A stretch of 41,500 bases of DNA, taken from positions 1 through 41,500 of the forward strand of contig NZ_BAOP01000039.1 in NCBI RefSeq assembly GCF_000344135.1, given 5' to 3'. Each line of letters starts with the position of its first letter. Positions within the stretch are counted from its first letter, which is position 1. The position numbers and the translations under genes are program-made. The notes beneath the pieces were generated by a model. That model searched no databases and was not told where the DNA came from. It saw nothing but the letters and a program-made list of their open reading frames with translations. Below, piece after piece: positions 19,700-28,494 of the stretch. This DNA is from Gordonia malaquae NBRC 108250. Its GTDB lineage: Bacteria > Actinomycetota > Actinomycetes > Mycobacteriales > Mycobacteriaceae.

Positions 19700-20919
19700 T
19701 CGGACGCTCCGAGCCGTGCGACCGAGGCGGCCACGTCGGCGTGCACCGCGGCGTCGTCGGACGTCATCGCGGCCATCATGAGGTCGGCGATCGCGGGAGC
19801 ATCGGCGGGAGTGATTCCCTCTGCGGTGATGGCGGCAGTTCCATAGCGGATCGCCGACCCCTCGGAGACAGCTGCACGGTCGAACGGCGTGATCGCCTTG
19901 TCGACGACGATCCCCGATGCCGCCAATCTGCGGGTCGCTTCGCGTCCGGTGACGCCGAGCGGAGTCACGTCGACGATTCCGATGTGAGTGTCCGTTCCCC
20001 CGCTGACCACCTGCAGTCCACGGGCGGTGAAGTCGTCCGCGAGGTCGGATGCCAGAGCCGCGACGTCTCGCGCGTACCGCCTGTACGTCTCGGTGGACGA
20101 TTCCGCGAACGCAACCGCTTTGGCCGCGATCGAATGCATGGCGGGCGCCCCCTGCAAGAACGGGTACACGGCCCGAGACAGCGCTTCGGCGTGTTCTCCG
20201 CGGGCGAGGAGGAGCCCTCCGCGCGGTCCACGCATCACCTTGTTGGTCGCCACTGAGACGACGTCGGCGTACGGGACGGGAGACTCGATCACTCCCCCCG
20301 CCGCCAAGCCCATGACGTGCGCGCCGTCCACCCAGAGCACACAACCGGCCTCGTCGGCGATGGTCCGCATCGCGGCGTAGTCCCAGGTCCGCGAGTAGGC
20401 CGTGCCGCCGGCGAGCAAGATCCGTGGCCGGTGGATGAGTGCCATGTCGCGGATGCGGTCGTAGTCGACCTGTTCGGTGTCGTGGCGGACCTCGTAATTC
20501 ACCACGCTGAACCAGCGACCCGACAGATTCGCCCGAGATCCGTGCGATTGGTGCCCGCCATGGCGGAGGCTCAGCGACATCACCTGGTCGCCCGGCTGGG
20601 CGAACGCCGCGTAGACGGCGAAGTTGGCCAGGGCCCACGACAGCGGCTGAACGTTCACGTAGTCCGCGGCGAACAGCGTGTGCGCACGGTCGACGGCGAG
20701 GCGTTCGACTTCGTCGACGACGTCGGAGCCGCCGTGATATCGGCGTCCGGGGTATCCCTCTGCGTACTTGTCGGCGAGCACAGAGCCCATTGCGGCACGG
20801 ACCGCGGGCGTCGCGATCGTCTCGGCGGCGAGCATTTGGAGGCTGCCCGCACGGCGTGCCGCCTCGCGGCTGATCAGCTCACTGATCTGCGGGTCGACCG
20901 CGTCGAGCGGCCCGGTCAC
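19696..20919 (-). CDS. Divergent serine hydroxymethyltransferase-like PLP enzyme
   Basis: A 407-residue fold-type I PLP protein resembling GlyA. Retained: the KYAEGYPGRRYHGG segment with catalytic Glu54, the ring-stacking His of RHGGHQSHG, Asp198/His201 in VDGAHVMG, PLP Lys227 in NKVMRGPRGG, and an Arg in AIRYGTAAIT. Changed: the usual SEN near residue 32 reads AET, the His before the PLP lysine is Asn226, and the folate-side QPHSGxxAN reads QPLSWALAN. It could still interconvert serine and glycine, but altered folate contacts suggest another aldol-type substrate or folate-independent activity. It is coupled by 4-nt overlaps to sua5 and wecA. Streptomyces, as I recall, also has a glyA-like gene here. 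Confidence 0.8.
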   Translation of the reverse strand: MTGPLDAVDPQISELISREAARRAGSLQMLAAETIATPAVRAAMGSVLADKYAEGYPGRRYHGGSDVVDEVERLAVDRAHTLFAADYVNVQPLSWALANFAVYAAFAQPGDQVMSLSLRHGGHQSHGSRANLSGRWFSVVNYEVRHDTEQVDYDRIRDMALIHRPRILLAGGTAYSRTWDYAAMRTIADEAGCVLWVDGAHVMGLAAGGVIESPVPYADVVSVATNKVMRGPRGGLLLARGEHAEALSRAVYPFLQGAPAMHSIAAKAVAFAESSTETYRRYARDVAALASDLADDFTARGLQVVSGGTDTHIGIVDVTPLGVTGREATRRLAASGIVVDKAITPFDRAAVSEGSAIRYGTAAITAEGITPADAPAIADLMMAAMTSDDAAVHADVAASVARLGASE

Positions 20920-21575
20920 GGACGCGCCCTCAGCTCGTCGGGATCCATGTCGAGCACTTCGCCGATCTCCTCGGCGCTGATCGCTCCTTCGCGGAGGATG
21001 CGCGGCGTGACTCCGCTCAGGTCGACGATCGTCGACGCGACGGCCTTCGCCGCGGGCCCGCCGTCCAGGTACACCGACACCAGATCGCCGAGCATGTCCT
21101 GCGCCGCGCCGACCGTGGTGGCGGGCGGTTGCCCGGACACGTTGGCGCTCGACACGGCCATCGGCCCGACTTCGCGGAGAAGTTCGATCGCCACCGGATG
21201 CAACGGCATCCGGATCATCACGGTCGCATCGGTGTCGCCGAGGTCCCATGCGAGGGACGGCGCCTGTTCGACGACAAGACTGAGTCCACCAGGCCAGAAC
21301 GACTGGACGAGTTCCCTGGCCTGCGGCGACACCGACCGGACCAGTCCGTCGACGGTCTGCCAAGAGCCGACGAGAACCGGCACCGGCATGTCCCGGCCGC
21401 GATTCTTGGCGGCGAGCAGAGACGAGACCGCCTCGCTGTCGAATGCGTCGCAGCCGATGCCGTACAGGGTGTCGGTCGGCAGCACCACAAGACGGCCGCC
21501 GCGGGCTGCTCCGACCGCGGCGCTCAGGCCTGCGGAACGCTCGGACGGGTCACTGCAATCGAAGACGACGCTCAC
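20916..21575 (-). CDS. tsaC: Threonylcarbamoyl-AMP synthase (Sua5/YrdC/TsaC family)
   Basis: A 219-residue protein that makes threonylcarbamoyl-AMP from threonine, bicarbonate and ATP for the universal t6A37 modification of ANN-decoding tRNAs. It shows the PTDTLYGIGCDAF start, the KNRGRDMPVPVLVG segment and the SSANVSGQPPATT nucleotide/bicarbonate-site motif. It has the YrdC domain only, plus a short C-terminal tail, not the full Sua5 extension. The GTG at 21575 overlaps the prmC stop as GTGA; longer readings into prmC are rejected. Confidence 0.9.
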   Translation of the reverse strand: MSVVFDCSDPSERSAGLSAAVGAARGGRLVVLPTDTLYGIGCDAFDSEAVSSLLAAKNRGRDMPVPVLVGSWQTVDGLVRSVSPQARELVQSFWPGGLSLVVEQAPSLAWDLGDTDATVMIRMPLHPVAIELLREVGPMAVSSANVSGQPPATTVGAAQDMLGDLVSVYLDGGPAAKAVASTIVDLSGVTPRILREGAISAEEIGEVLDMDPDELRARP

Positions 21576-22483
21576 TGTTCCATCCTTGCACGGTCGGCTG
21601 CCGGGTCGGGTTCGCCCCGGCCGAACGATGTATGAGAGGAGATGCGGGTCGCCGTGACGAAACGCGGTCGACCTGCCAAGTCCGCATGGGCCTCGATGGA
21701 CGAGAATCGGCCGTCGGCGCGCAGCGCGGCGACAACGGCGTCTGCCGTCTCGTCGTCGTGTTCGACGGCGAACGCTCCCCCGCCGACGAGTGCGTCGGCG
21801 ACGATCGGGATCATCGCCGAGATGACGTCCATTCCCGTCGTCCCGGAGAACACGGCGTCGTACGGGTCGTGGGCGACCTCCGGAGACACCGGCGACTCGG
21901 ACGGGACGTACGGCGGGTTCGACACGATGACGTCGCACGCCCCGAGGGCCTTGTGCATCGCAGCGGCATCGGTGACATCACCGTGCAGAGCGGTGACGCG
22001 TGTCTCCAGTGACGCGGCCGAGATGTTCCGACGCAGGTAGTCCAGCGCATCCGACGACCGTTCAACGGCCACCACCTGCGTGTTCGGCGAATGGGCCGCG
22101 ATACCGAGCGCGAGCGCTCCGCTTCCGGAGCACAGGTCTGCCACCACCGCTGTGCGACCCGCGACCACGCGCGTGGCCCACTCGACGATCAGCTCGGTCT
22201 CTGGGCGCGGGACGAACACTCCGGGCCCGACTGCCAGTTCGAGGCCCGCGAAGTGGGCCGTGCCTGTGATGTGCTGCAGCGGTTCGCGCCGGGCACGGCG
22301 TCGAACGAGCTCGGCGAAGTGTTCCTCCTGCTCGATGTCGACGTCGTCGATCAGCAGAAGTCGCCCGGGCTCGACGGCGAGCACATGAGCAAGGAGTTCG
22401 GCAGCGTCGTGCGATGCCGATTCGACGCCTGCCGCGGTCAACTCGGCGGCGGCGCGACGTCGGAGTGCGTCCGCCGACGTCAC
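21572..22483 (-). CDS. prmC: Peptide chain release factor N5-glutamine methyltransferase
   Basis: A 303-residue SAM-dependent methyltransferase that methylates the glutamine of the GGQ motif in release factors. It has an N-terminal helical domain (~1-75), a SAM site [10 protein letters not shown] (117-126), and the catalytic NPPY (189-192) that holds the amide. Its direct substrate is the product of the gene just upstream, prfA, whose stop overlaps the GTG start here as GTGA, so enzyme and substrate are translationally coupled. Confidence 0.95.
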   Translation of the reverse strand: MTSADALRRRAAAELTAAGVESASHDAAELLAHVLAVEPGRLLLIDDVDIEQEEHFAELVRRRARREPLQHITGTAHFAGLELAVGPGVFVPRPETELIVEWATRVVAGRTAVVADLCSGSGALALGIAAHSPNTQVVAVERSSDALDYLRRNISAASLETRVTALHGDVTDAAAMHKALGACDVIVSNPPYVPSESPVSPEVAHDPYDAVFSGTTGMDVISAMIPIVADALVGGGAFAVEHDDETADAVVAALRADGRFSSIEAHADLAGRPRFVTATRISSHTSFGRGEPDPAADRARMEQ

Positions 22484-23553
22484 TGCTGCAGTCGTGCCTG
22501 CTTGTCGGCGTCGACGAGGGCGCCGATCAGGCCGTCCATCTCACCGTTCAAGACGGCGTCGAGGTTGTTCGCCTTGTAACCGATCCGGTGGTCGGTGATC
22601 CGGTTCTCCGGCCAGTTGTAGGTGCGGATCCGCTCCGACCTGTCGACGGTGCGGATCTGTGCCGCGCGTCCGGCCGATGCCTCGGCTGCGGCTTCCTCCT
22701 CAGCCAGCGCCTGGAGGCGGGCGGCGAGCACCTGCATCGCTCGGGCCTTGTTCTGGAGCTGGGAACGCTCGTTCTGACAGGTCACGACCACTCCGGTCGG
22801 CAAGTGTGTGAGGCGGACCGCGGAGTCGGTGGTGTTGACGCCCTGGCCGCCCTTTCCGGAACTGCGGTAGACGTCCACGCGCAGGTCAGATTCGTCGATC
22901 TGCACTTCGGCGACCTCGTCGGGCTCTGGGTAGATCAACACACCTGCGGCCGACGTGTGGATGCGGCCCTGCGACTCGGTGACCGGCACACGCTGCACAC
23001 GGTGCACACCGCCCTCGAACTTGAGCTTGGACCAGACGCCGTCGCGCACCGATTCGCGTGCCTTGATCGACAGGGTCGCGTCCTTGTAACCGCCGAGGTC
23101 CGACTCGGTGACGCCGAGGACAAGCGCCTTCCAGCCCTGGCGCTCGCAGTACTTCAGATACATGCGGACCAGATCGGAGGCGAACAGTGCGGACTCCTCG
23201 CCGCCGGCGCCCGACTTCACTTCGAGGACAACGTCGTCGGAATCGTGAGGGTCGCGCGGTGCAAGCAGGTCCGTGAGCTGGGCATCGAGCTCGGCTTCGC
23301 TCGCTTCGAGGGCGGGGATCTCGTCAGCGAACGCCGGATCGTCCGCCGCCAGCTCGCGAGCGGCTGCGAGATCGTCACGCACCGAGGTTAGCTTGGTGTA
23401 CGTAGCCATCACCGGCGCGAGTTCAGCGAACCGCTTGCCGACGCGGCGTGCATTGGCGGCGTTGTCGTGCAGTGCCGGATCGGACAGCTGCTGTTCGAGG
23501 CCTGCGTGCTCGGCCAGGATGTCGTCGATCGCGGACGGTGCCTGCATGCTCAC
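22480..23553 (-). CDS. prfA: Peptide chain release factor 1
   Basis: A 357-residue factor that ends translation at UAA and UAG. The codon-recognition tripeptide is PVT (190-192). The peptidyl-hydrolysis loop [10 protein letters not shown] has GGQ at 235-237. The start is the GTG at 23553; an ATG two codons later (23547) is almost as good. It is the first gene of a run of five genes joined by 4-nt overlaps. A strong intrinsic terminator lies between it and rpmE, so it needs its own promoter in the ~55 bp upstream, where I could not identify a clear -10 box. Confidence 0.96.
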   Translation of the reverse strand: MSMQAPSAIDDILAEHAGLEQQLSDPALHDNAANARRVGKRFAELAPVMATYTKLTSVRDDLAAARELAADDPAFADEIPALEASEAELDAQLTDLLAPRDPHDSDDVVLEVKSGAGGEESALFASDLVRMYLKYCERQGWKALVLGVTESDLGGYKDATLSIKARESVRDGVWSKLKFEGGVHRVQRVPVTESQGRIHTSAAGVLIYPEPDEVAEVQIDESDLRVDVYRSSGKGGQGVNTTDSAVRLTHLPTGVVVTCQNERSQLQNKARAMQVLAARLQALAEEEAAAEASAGRAAQIRTVDRSERIRTYNWPENRITDHRIGYKANNLDAVLNGEMDGLIGALVDADKQARLQQ

Positions 23554-23608
23554 GTGAGTTCACTTCCCCGTCAAAGAGTGGCCCGCCCGGTCCCGAGCGG
23601 CGTGGTGG

Positions 23609-23663
23609 AAAACGAAACGACGCCCGAGACCAAGACCGGTGAGGATCTCGGAGTCGGGCGTCG
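23609..23663 (-). terminator. Intrinsic terminator of rpmE
   Basis: On the minus strand a perfect 10-bp stem (23663-23654 with 23627-23618) encloses a 2x2 internal loop and a further 8-bp stem that includes G-U pairs. It is followed by TTTCGTTTT. It starts 8 nt after the rpmE stop. Confidence 0.85.
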
Positions 23664-23671
23664 AAGGCGAG

Positions 23672-23884
23672 CTACTTGGTGCGCTTGCCGTAACGCTTCT
23701 CGAAGCGAGCGACGCGGCCGCCGGTGTCGAGGATCTTCTGCTTGCCCGTGTAGAACGGGTGGCACTGTGAGCAGACTTCCACGGTGATGTGGCCGCCCTT
23801 GGCGGTGCTGCGCGTGGTGAACTCGTTGCCGCAACCGCAGTTGACGGTGGTCACCTCGTAGTCGGGGTGGATTCCCTGCTTCAT
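23672..23884 (-). CDS. rpmE: 50S ribosomal protein L31 (zinc-binding form)
   Basis: A 70-residue ribosomal protein starting [10 protein letters not shown]. Four cysteines (16, 18, 37, 40) in NCGCGNEF and [13 protein letters not shown] mark the zinc-containing C+ type, which many actinobacteria replace by a zinc-free paralogue when zinc is scarce. AAAGGG precedes the ATG by 7 nt. A promoter-like AATAAT (minus 23968-23963) with TTGGCA 19 nt upstream would give a leader of about 70 nt. It is divergent from the flavoprotein gene. Confidence 0.96.
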   Translation of the reverse strand: MKQGIHPDYEVTTVNCGCGNEFTTRSTAKGGHITVEVCSQCHPFYTGKQKILDTGGRVARFEKRYGKRTK

Positions 23885-23962
23885 TACGTCCCTTTCGAAG
23901 GTGGTCGCCGGGTCACCGGGCAGAATGCCATCGGTGTGAACCGGAACCGGACTGACCGAACG

Positions 23963-23993
23963 ATTATTCCACAAGGTCACGGGCGGCTGCCAA
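23963..23993 (-). promoter_or_regulatory. Candidate sigma-A-type promoter of rpmE
   Basis: TTGGCA (23993-23988) and AATAAT (23968-23963) match the -35 and -10 consensus well, but the 19-nt spacer is long. Confidence 0.4.
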
Positions 23994-24024
23994 TCCTCCT
24001 CGACGCGAGCGTCTTGGGGTGGCC

Positions 24025-24030
24025 TAACCT
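24025..24030 (+). promoter_or_regulatory. -10 box TAACCT, leaderless promoter of the flavoprotein gene
   Basis: TAACCT is followed by 6 nt and the ATG at 24037, so the transcript would begin with the start codon. No Shine-Dalgarno sequence is present. Confidence 0.5.
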
Positions 24031-24036
24031 GATGGT

Positions 24037-25218
24037 ATGAGCGAAGGCAGCACTAGAGGACGGCCCACCCGCGACGCGAAGCGTCAGCGCTGGTCACGGC
24101 GCAATCCCTTCCCGGCCACCGTCGTGGAGAACACTCTGCTGACAGCGCCGGAGAGCAGCAAGGAAGTCCGCCACCTGGTGCTCGACATCGCCGGTTCGGG
24201 CCTCGACTACCAGCCCGGCGACGCTGTGAACGTCACCCCGGCGAACGAGCCCGCGCTGGTCGCCGCGCTCATCGACCGGCTCGGCGTGCCGGCCGACACG
24301 GTGATCACCGACCGCAAGGGCGACCGCACGCTCGCGCAGGCACTCACTCACGGCTTCGAGATCACGTCGGTCTCGCCGTACCTGCTCGATCATTTGGCGA
24401 ACGCCCGGGGACGCGAGGACGTCGCCGCACTCCTTGCAGGCGACCGCGCGGAACTCGAAGCCTGGGCGCGCGGGCGTGACGTCCTCGACCTGCTGAACCT
24501 CGACTCCGACTGGTTCCCCACTCCCGAGGCGTTCCTAGCCGAATTGAAGCCGCTCACCGCGCGGACCTATTCGATCTCGTCGTCGCCCACCGTCCATGAG
24601 GGCACGGTTCACCTGACGCCTGCGACGATCCGTCATTACGCGACAGACGAGTGGGGTGACGGCCGCGATCGGGGCGGCGCAGCGTCCACGTACCTCGCCG
24701 ATCGGGTGGAACCCGGCGACACCGTCGGCATCTACCTGACGCCGAACAAGTCGTTCCGGCTCCCCGAGCCCGACACCGACATCATCATGATCGGTCCCGG
24801 CACCGGTATCGCGCCGTTCCGCGCGTTCGTCCACGAGCGCGCCAACGACGACGGCTCGGGCCGCAACTGGCTGTTCCACGGCGCCCGCAAGCGTGACCAC
24901 GACTTCCTATACCGCGACGAGATAGTGCAGATGCATCACGACGGCAGTCTCGATCGCCTCGACGTGGCCTTCTCTCGTGAGCAGGAGGACAAGGTGTACG
25001 TGCAGCACCTCATGGACTCCCACGGCGAGGACATCTACACCTGGCTCCGCGACGGCGCGGTCCTGTATGTGTGCGGAGACGCCGACCGCATGGCCGCCGA
25101 CGTCGAGAACGCCCTCGCCGCGATCATCGCCGAGCACGGCGAGGTCGAACCCGACGACGCTCGCGCCGAACTCGACCGCCTCCGCTCCGAAGGCCGCTAC
25201 CTCCGCGACGTGTACTGA
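24037..25218 (+). CDS. CysJ-like FAD/NADPH reductase without an FMN domain
   Basis: A 393-residue reductase of the sulfite reductase flavoprotein/cytochrome P450 reductase family. It has a FAD-binding barrel with helical insertion (about residues 25-225, RTYS at 176-179), NADPH-binding [10 protein letters not shown] (253-262), a YVCGDADRM segment, and the C-terminal GRYLRDVY with the stacking Tyr. The FMN-binding flavodoxin domain that normally precedes these is missing. The first ~20 residues are basic and the -10 box is directly adjacent, so it is not truncated by chance. It would carry electrons from NADPH to a separate flavodoxin or directly to an acceptor. No sulfite reductase or partner is encoded nearby. 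Confidence 0.82.
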   Translation: MSEGSTRGRPTRDAKRQRWSRRNPFPATVVENTLLTAPESSKEVRHLVLDIAGSGLDYQPGDAVNVTPANEPALVAALIDRLGVPADTVITDRKGDRTLAQALTHGFEITSVSPYLLDHLANARGREDVAALLAGDRAELEAWARGRDVLDLLNLDSDWFPTPEAFLAELKPLTARTYSISSSPTVHEGTVHLTPATIRHYATDEWGDGRDRGGAASTYLADRVEPGDTVGIYLTPNKSFRLPEPDTDIIMIGPGTGIAPFRAFVHERANDDGSGRNWLFHGARKRDHDFLYRDEIVQMHHDGSLDRLDVAFSREQEDKVYVQHLMDSHGEDIYTWLRDGAVLYVCGDADRMAADVENALAAIIAEHGEVEPDDARAELDRLRSEGRYLRDVY

Positions 25219-25310
25219 CGGATTCATCGCGTCAGGCCGGAAACGTCACGCCTAGGCCGGGTTCGTCCGGTGCCCGTCTGTGACGAATCCTCCATCTAGC
25301 GATGGTTCGG
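25219..25310. other. Convergent gap between the flavoprotein and AbiEi/DUF559 genes
   Basis: The 92 bp contain only a 5-bp stem CCATC/GATGG (25292-25305) and no convincing terminator or coding frame. Confidence 0.4.
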
Positions 25311-26141
25311 TCAGCCTATGTGCAATGCACGGAGGCGCGCCGCCACTCGTGCCGCCATGCGTTTGGCTTCCAGGTCGGACCAGTCCCAGCGGACGACGCT
25401 CACACCGAGGTCCTCCAGCCGGGCCTGCCGCCGCTTCTCTCGTCGTACAGCGTCGAGGGCCGTCTCCGCGCCGTCCAGATAGTCGACGTACTTGCCGTAT
25501 CCGTCGAACTCGCCTGCGAGCAGCCCGTCCCAGTCGAAGTCCGATCGGGCGACGAATCGCCCTTGATCGTCGAAGAATCGATGCTGCAGACGCGGAGAGG
25601 GCAGACCCGCCTCGATCATCTGGGCGCGACTCCACGACTCTCCCGGATTGGCCGACGCGGAACTCGCGAACGGAAGCGCAGCCCGCGCCACACCGACGCC
25701 CGGGCGCGGCGTCGACAGCATCCCCTCCATTCGGCGTCTCGACGCACCCGCCCGGAGCGCCGAGTCGAAAACAGTGAGGGCCCCGGCGAACCCCTGCAAA
25801 GTGGTGCACGCGACGTCGACTGCGGTCTGCTCAAGGGACGTGACAAGAAGGCCACCGACCATGGTGCGGCGTTCCTCGGGCACTCCCCCGCAGCGTGCCG
25901 CCAGGTTGATTCCACGCCGGCGGGTCTCGAAGGCTACGTGCACCTTGTCACGCACCGGTTTCAACAAGGGCAGGCCGAGAATCGTCGCGGCGGTCTCATC
26001 AACGAACACGACGCCGGGATGCCTCTCCGCGACCGCGTGCGCGCGTAGAACGTGCAGTTCACGCGGCGTGCGTCTTGTCGCCCGCACCAGGACACCTGGG
26101 TCGATCCGCTCGAGGAGGCCCGCGTCCACTGCTCGCGACAA
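25311..26141 (-). CDS. AbiEi-like/DUF559 domain protein with uncertain start
   Basis: At least 276 residues. The N-terminal part resembles the winged-helix and following domain of AbiEi-type antitoxin proteins. The C-terminal ~100 residues look like a Vsr/DUF559 nuclease-like fold (SDFDW, GEFDGYGKY, then EKRR and VVRWDWSDL). Such stand-alone proteins are common in actinobacteria and have no proven function; no AbiEii toxin is adjacent. The only start in frame after the last stop is the TTG at 26141. Upstream, the same frame continues with TDDHGLILRRRALALGCSAA, which looks like the rest of the N-terminal domain, but an ATG fits only after a 1-nt shift. The gene may be frameshifted near its start. 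Confidence 0.65.
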   Translation of the reverse strand: MSRAVDAGLLERIDPGVLVRATRRTPRELHVLRAHAVAERHPGVVFVDETAATILGLPLLKPVRDKVHVAFETRRRGINLAARCGGVPEERRTMVGGLLVTSLEQTAVDVACTTLQGFAGALTVFDSALRAGASRRRMEGMLSTPRPGVGVARAALPFASSASANPGESWSRAQMIEAGLPSPRLQHRFFDDQGRFVARSDFDWDGLLAGEFDGYGKYVDYLDGAETALDAVRREKRRQARLEDLGVSVVRWDWSDLEAKRMAARVAARLRALHIG

Positions 26142-26284
26142 CTGCGCAGCTGAACACCCGAGAGCGAGGGCGCGTCGCCGCAGGATGAGTCCGTGATCGT
26201 CCGTCGGAAACGTGTTCGAGGTTCATACCAATTAGACGCACCGAGCCGCGCTTCGGTTCAGTCGGATTTCCACAGGCTTGCAGA

Positions 26285-26346
26285 AAGCCAGAAAAGTCAC
26301 GCCCTACCCGTGGATGAACATGGGCGGGGCGTGACTTTTCTGGCTT
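26285..26346 (-). terminator. Terminator after rho: perfect 20-bp inverted repeat
   Basis: Arms 26285-26304 and 26327-26346 are exact reverse complements around a 22-nt loop, beginning 14 nt after the rho stop. The 3' arm and following bases read CTTTTCTGGCTTTCT on the minus strand. This is the strongest hairpin in the window. Confidence 0.8.
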
Positions 26347-26360
26347 ATCGCGCCGAGTGA

Positions 26361-28331
26361 CTAGTCGTCGCCGGCGACGGTGGGAGCGTTCTTGCTGACC
26401 TGCATCAGGAATTCGACGTTGCTGCGCGTCTTCTTCAGCTGGCTGACGAGCAGGTCGATCGCCGCCTGCGAGTCGAGGCCCGACAGGAGGCGACGGAGCT
26501 TGTGAACGATGGCGAACTCGTCCGGCGAAAGCAGGAGCTCGTCCTTGCGGGTGCTCGACAGGTTGACGTCGACCGCGGGGAACACTCGCCGCTCGGAGAT
26601 CTTGCGATCGAGCTTGAGCTCGGCGTTGCCGGTGCCCTTGAACTCCTCGAAGATCACCGTGTCGCCCGTTGAACCGGTCTCGACCAGCGCAGACGCGATG
26701 ATCGTCAGCGATCCGCCGTTCTCGATGTTGCGAGCGGCGCCGAGGAAGCGCTTCGGCGGGTACAGGGCCTGCGAGTCGACACCACCGGACAGGATGCGGC
26801 CCGACGCGGGCGACGCATTGTTGTACGCGCGACCGAGGCGGGTGATCGAATCGAGAAGCACCACGACGTCCATGCCGCCCTCGACGAGCCGCTTGGCGCG
26901 CTCGATGGCGAGTTCGGCGACGCTCGTGTGATCTGACGGCGGACGATCGAACGTCGAGGCGATGACCTCGCCCTTCACCGATCGCTGCATGTCGGTGACT
27001 TCTTCCGGACGCTCGTCGACGAGCACCACCATCAGGTGGCATTCCGGGTTGTTCGTCGAGATCGCGTTGGCGATGTCCTGCAGGATCGTCGTCTTGCCTG
27101 CCTTCGGCGGCGACACGATCAGTGCACGCTGGCCCTTGCCGATCGGCATGATCAGATCGATGACGCGCGTCGACAGGCGCTCTGCAGTCGTCTCCAAGCG
27201 CAGACGTTGGTTCGGGTAGAGCGGCGTGAGCTTGGAGAACTCGGGACGATTCCGTGCGGCCTCGACGGGCGCGCCGTTGACCGTGTCCAAACGGACGAGC
27301 GGATTGAACTTCTGGCGATTGTTGCCCTGTCCGGCCTGCTGGCCCTCGCCGTCCTTGGCCACCTTGACCGCGCCGGTGATCGCGTCGCCACGACGCAGAC
27401 CGTTCCGGCGGACGAGGTTCATCGACACGTAGACGTCGTTCGAACCGGCGAGATAACCCGACGTGCGAACGAACGCGTAGTTGTCGAGGACATCGAGGAT
27501 GCCTGCAACGGGAACAACGGTGTCGCCCTCATTGACCTGCGGTTCTGCGCCGCCGCCGTCACCGCCGCGGTCACGTCCACGACGACGCTCACGGAACCGA
27601 CGCCCACGCCGACGACCGTTTCCGTCACCGTCGTCGTCATCGTTGTTGTTCTGGCGATTGCCCTGGTTCTGGCCGCCCTGGTTCTGGCCGCCGCGATTCT
27701 TCTCGCCCTGGTTCTTGTCGCCCTGGTTCTCGGACTTCTCACCCTGAGACTTCTCACCCTGGGACCTGTCGCTCTGGGACCTGTCGCTCTGGGCGTTGTC
27801 GCCGGATTGCTTGTCACCCGCGGGCTTCTCACCGGACTGGCCCTGGTCGCCCTGATTGCGGTCGCGGTTTCGATTCCGGTTCCGGTCCCGATCACGATTG
27901 CGTGCGGGACGGTCGCCGGAGGCGTTCTCACCCGGCTGATCACCCGACTTCTCCCCCGCAGGCTTCTCACCTGCCGACTTCTCGACAGCGGCCTTCGGGG
28001 CCGCCGGAGCGTCGTTCTTGGGAGAGTCGTTCTTGGGGGCCTCGACCTTCGGGGCGTCCTGCTTGGGGGCCTCGGTCGTACGCGCAGCCTTAGGCGCGTC
28101 ACCCTTCGGGGCGTCGGCCTTCGGCGCCTCTGCCTTGGGGGCGGCATTCTTCGCGGCCGGGGGACGTCCACCCTGCTGATGTGCACGGATGACGTCGATC
28201 AGGTCGCCCTTGCGCATGCCGGAGGTCCCTTTGATGCCGAGCTCGCCGGCCAGCGACTTCAGTTCGGGGAGCAGCATCGCGGACAGCCCGGTACGTGCGC
28301 GCTTGGGAGCCTGCAGGTCCGTTTCAGTCAC
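26361..28331 (-). CDS. rho: Transcription termination factor Rho
   Basis: A 656-residue RNA-dependent ATPase/helicase. Domains are a Rho_N helical bundle (15-52), a long low-complexity region (~53-262) of APK-rich repeats, Asn/Arg/Asp runs and SDRSQ, GEKSQ and NQGGQ repeats ending in an Arg cluster, a cold-shock-type RNA-binding domain (~268-345) and a RecA-like motor with PKAGKTT (409-415) and the Q/R-loop region. High-GC actinobacterial Rho proteins are known to carry such an insert that binds RNA. The GTG at 28331 is chosen because AAAGGA lies 5 nt upstream; the GTG eight codons earlier lacks a comparable site. Confidence 0.96.
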   Translation of the reverse strand: MTETDLQAPKRARTGLSAMLLPELKSLAGELGIKGTSGMRKGDLIDVIRAHQQGGRPPAAKNAAPKAEAPKADAPKGDAPKAARTTEAPKQDAPKVEAPKNDSPKNDAPAAPKAAVEKSAGEKPAGEKSGDQPGENASGDRPARNRDRDRNRNRNRDRNQGDQGQSGEKPAGDKQSGDNAQSDRSQSDRSQGEKSQGEKSENQGDKNQGEKNRGGQNQGGQNQGNRQNNNDDDDGDGNGRRRGRRFRERRRGRDRGGDGGGAEPQVNEGDTVVPVAGILDVLDNYAFVRTSGYLAGSNDVYVSMNLVRRNGLRRGDAITGAVKVAKDGEGQQAGQGNNRQKFNPLVRLDTVNGAPVEAARNRPEFSKLTPLYPNQRLRLETTAERLSTRVIDLIMPIGKGQRALIVSPPKAGKTTILQDIANAISTNNPECHLMVVLVDERPEEVTDMQRSVKGEVIASTFDRPPSDHTSVAELAIERAKRLVEGGMDVVVLLDSITRLGRAYNNASPASGRILSGGVDSQALYPPKRFLGAARNIENGGSLTIIASALVETGSTGDTVIFEEFKGTGNAELKLDRKISERRVFPAVDVNLSSTRKDELLLSPDEFAIVHKLRRLLSGLDSQAAIDLLVSQLKKTRSNVEFLMQVSKNAPTVAGDD

Positions 28332-28454
28332 GGATATCCTTTCGTTCCCCGACACCAGAGGCCGGGGCGTCCACTCGGAATCGAGCGGGAGTATGTCAAT
28401 GCGCCGAAGAAGGGAAAGCCACTAGATCGTGGACTTTCGTAGCGCAGCGCCTAC

Positions 28455-28460
28455 AGCGTA
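28455..28460 (-). promoter_or_regulatory. Possible -10 box TACGCT of rho
   Basis: TACGCT lies in the 163-bp thrB-rho gap and would give a leader of about 117 nt. No clear -35 box was seen and no strong terminator separates thrB from rho, so read-through is also possible. Confidence 0.3.
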
Positions 28461-28494
28461 CCACCGGGTAAGGCAAGTAGAGCGGAACCCGCCC

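Noticed and set aside
25311..26141. Type IV toxin-antitoxin system (AbiEi with toxin)
   Set aside because: No AbiEii-type nucleotidyltransferase is adjacent; only a solitary AbiEi/DUF559-like protein is present, which is common in actinobacteria.
27036..28442. Plus-strand frame antisense to rho with hydrophobic Leu/Val/Ala repeats that looks like a membrane protein
   Set aside because: The hydrophobic repeats are the reverse complement of the Gln/Asn/Lys/Asp-rich repeats of Rho and not an independent gene.
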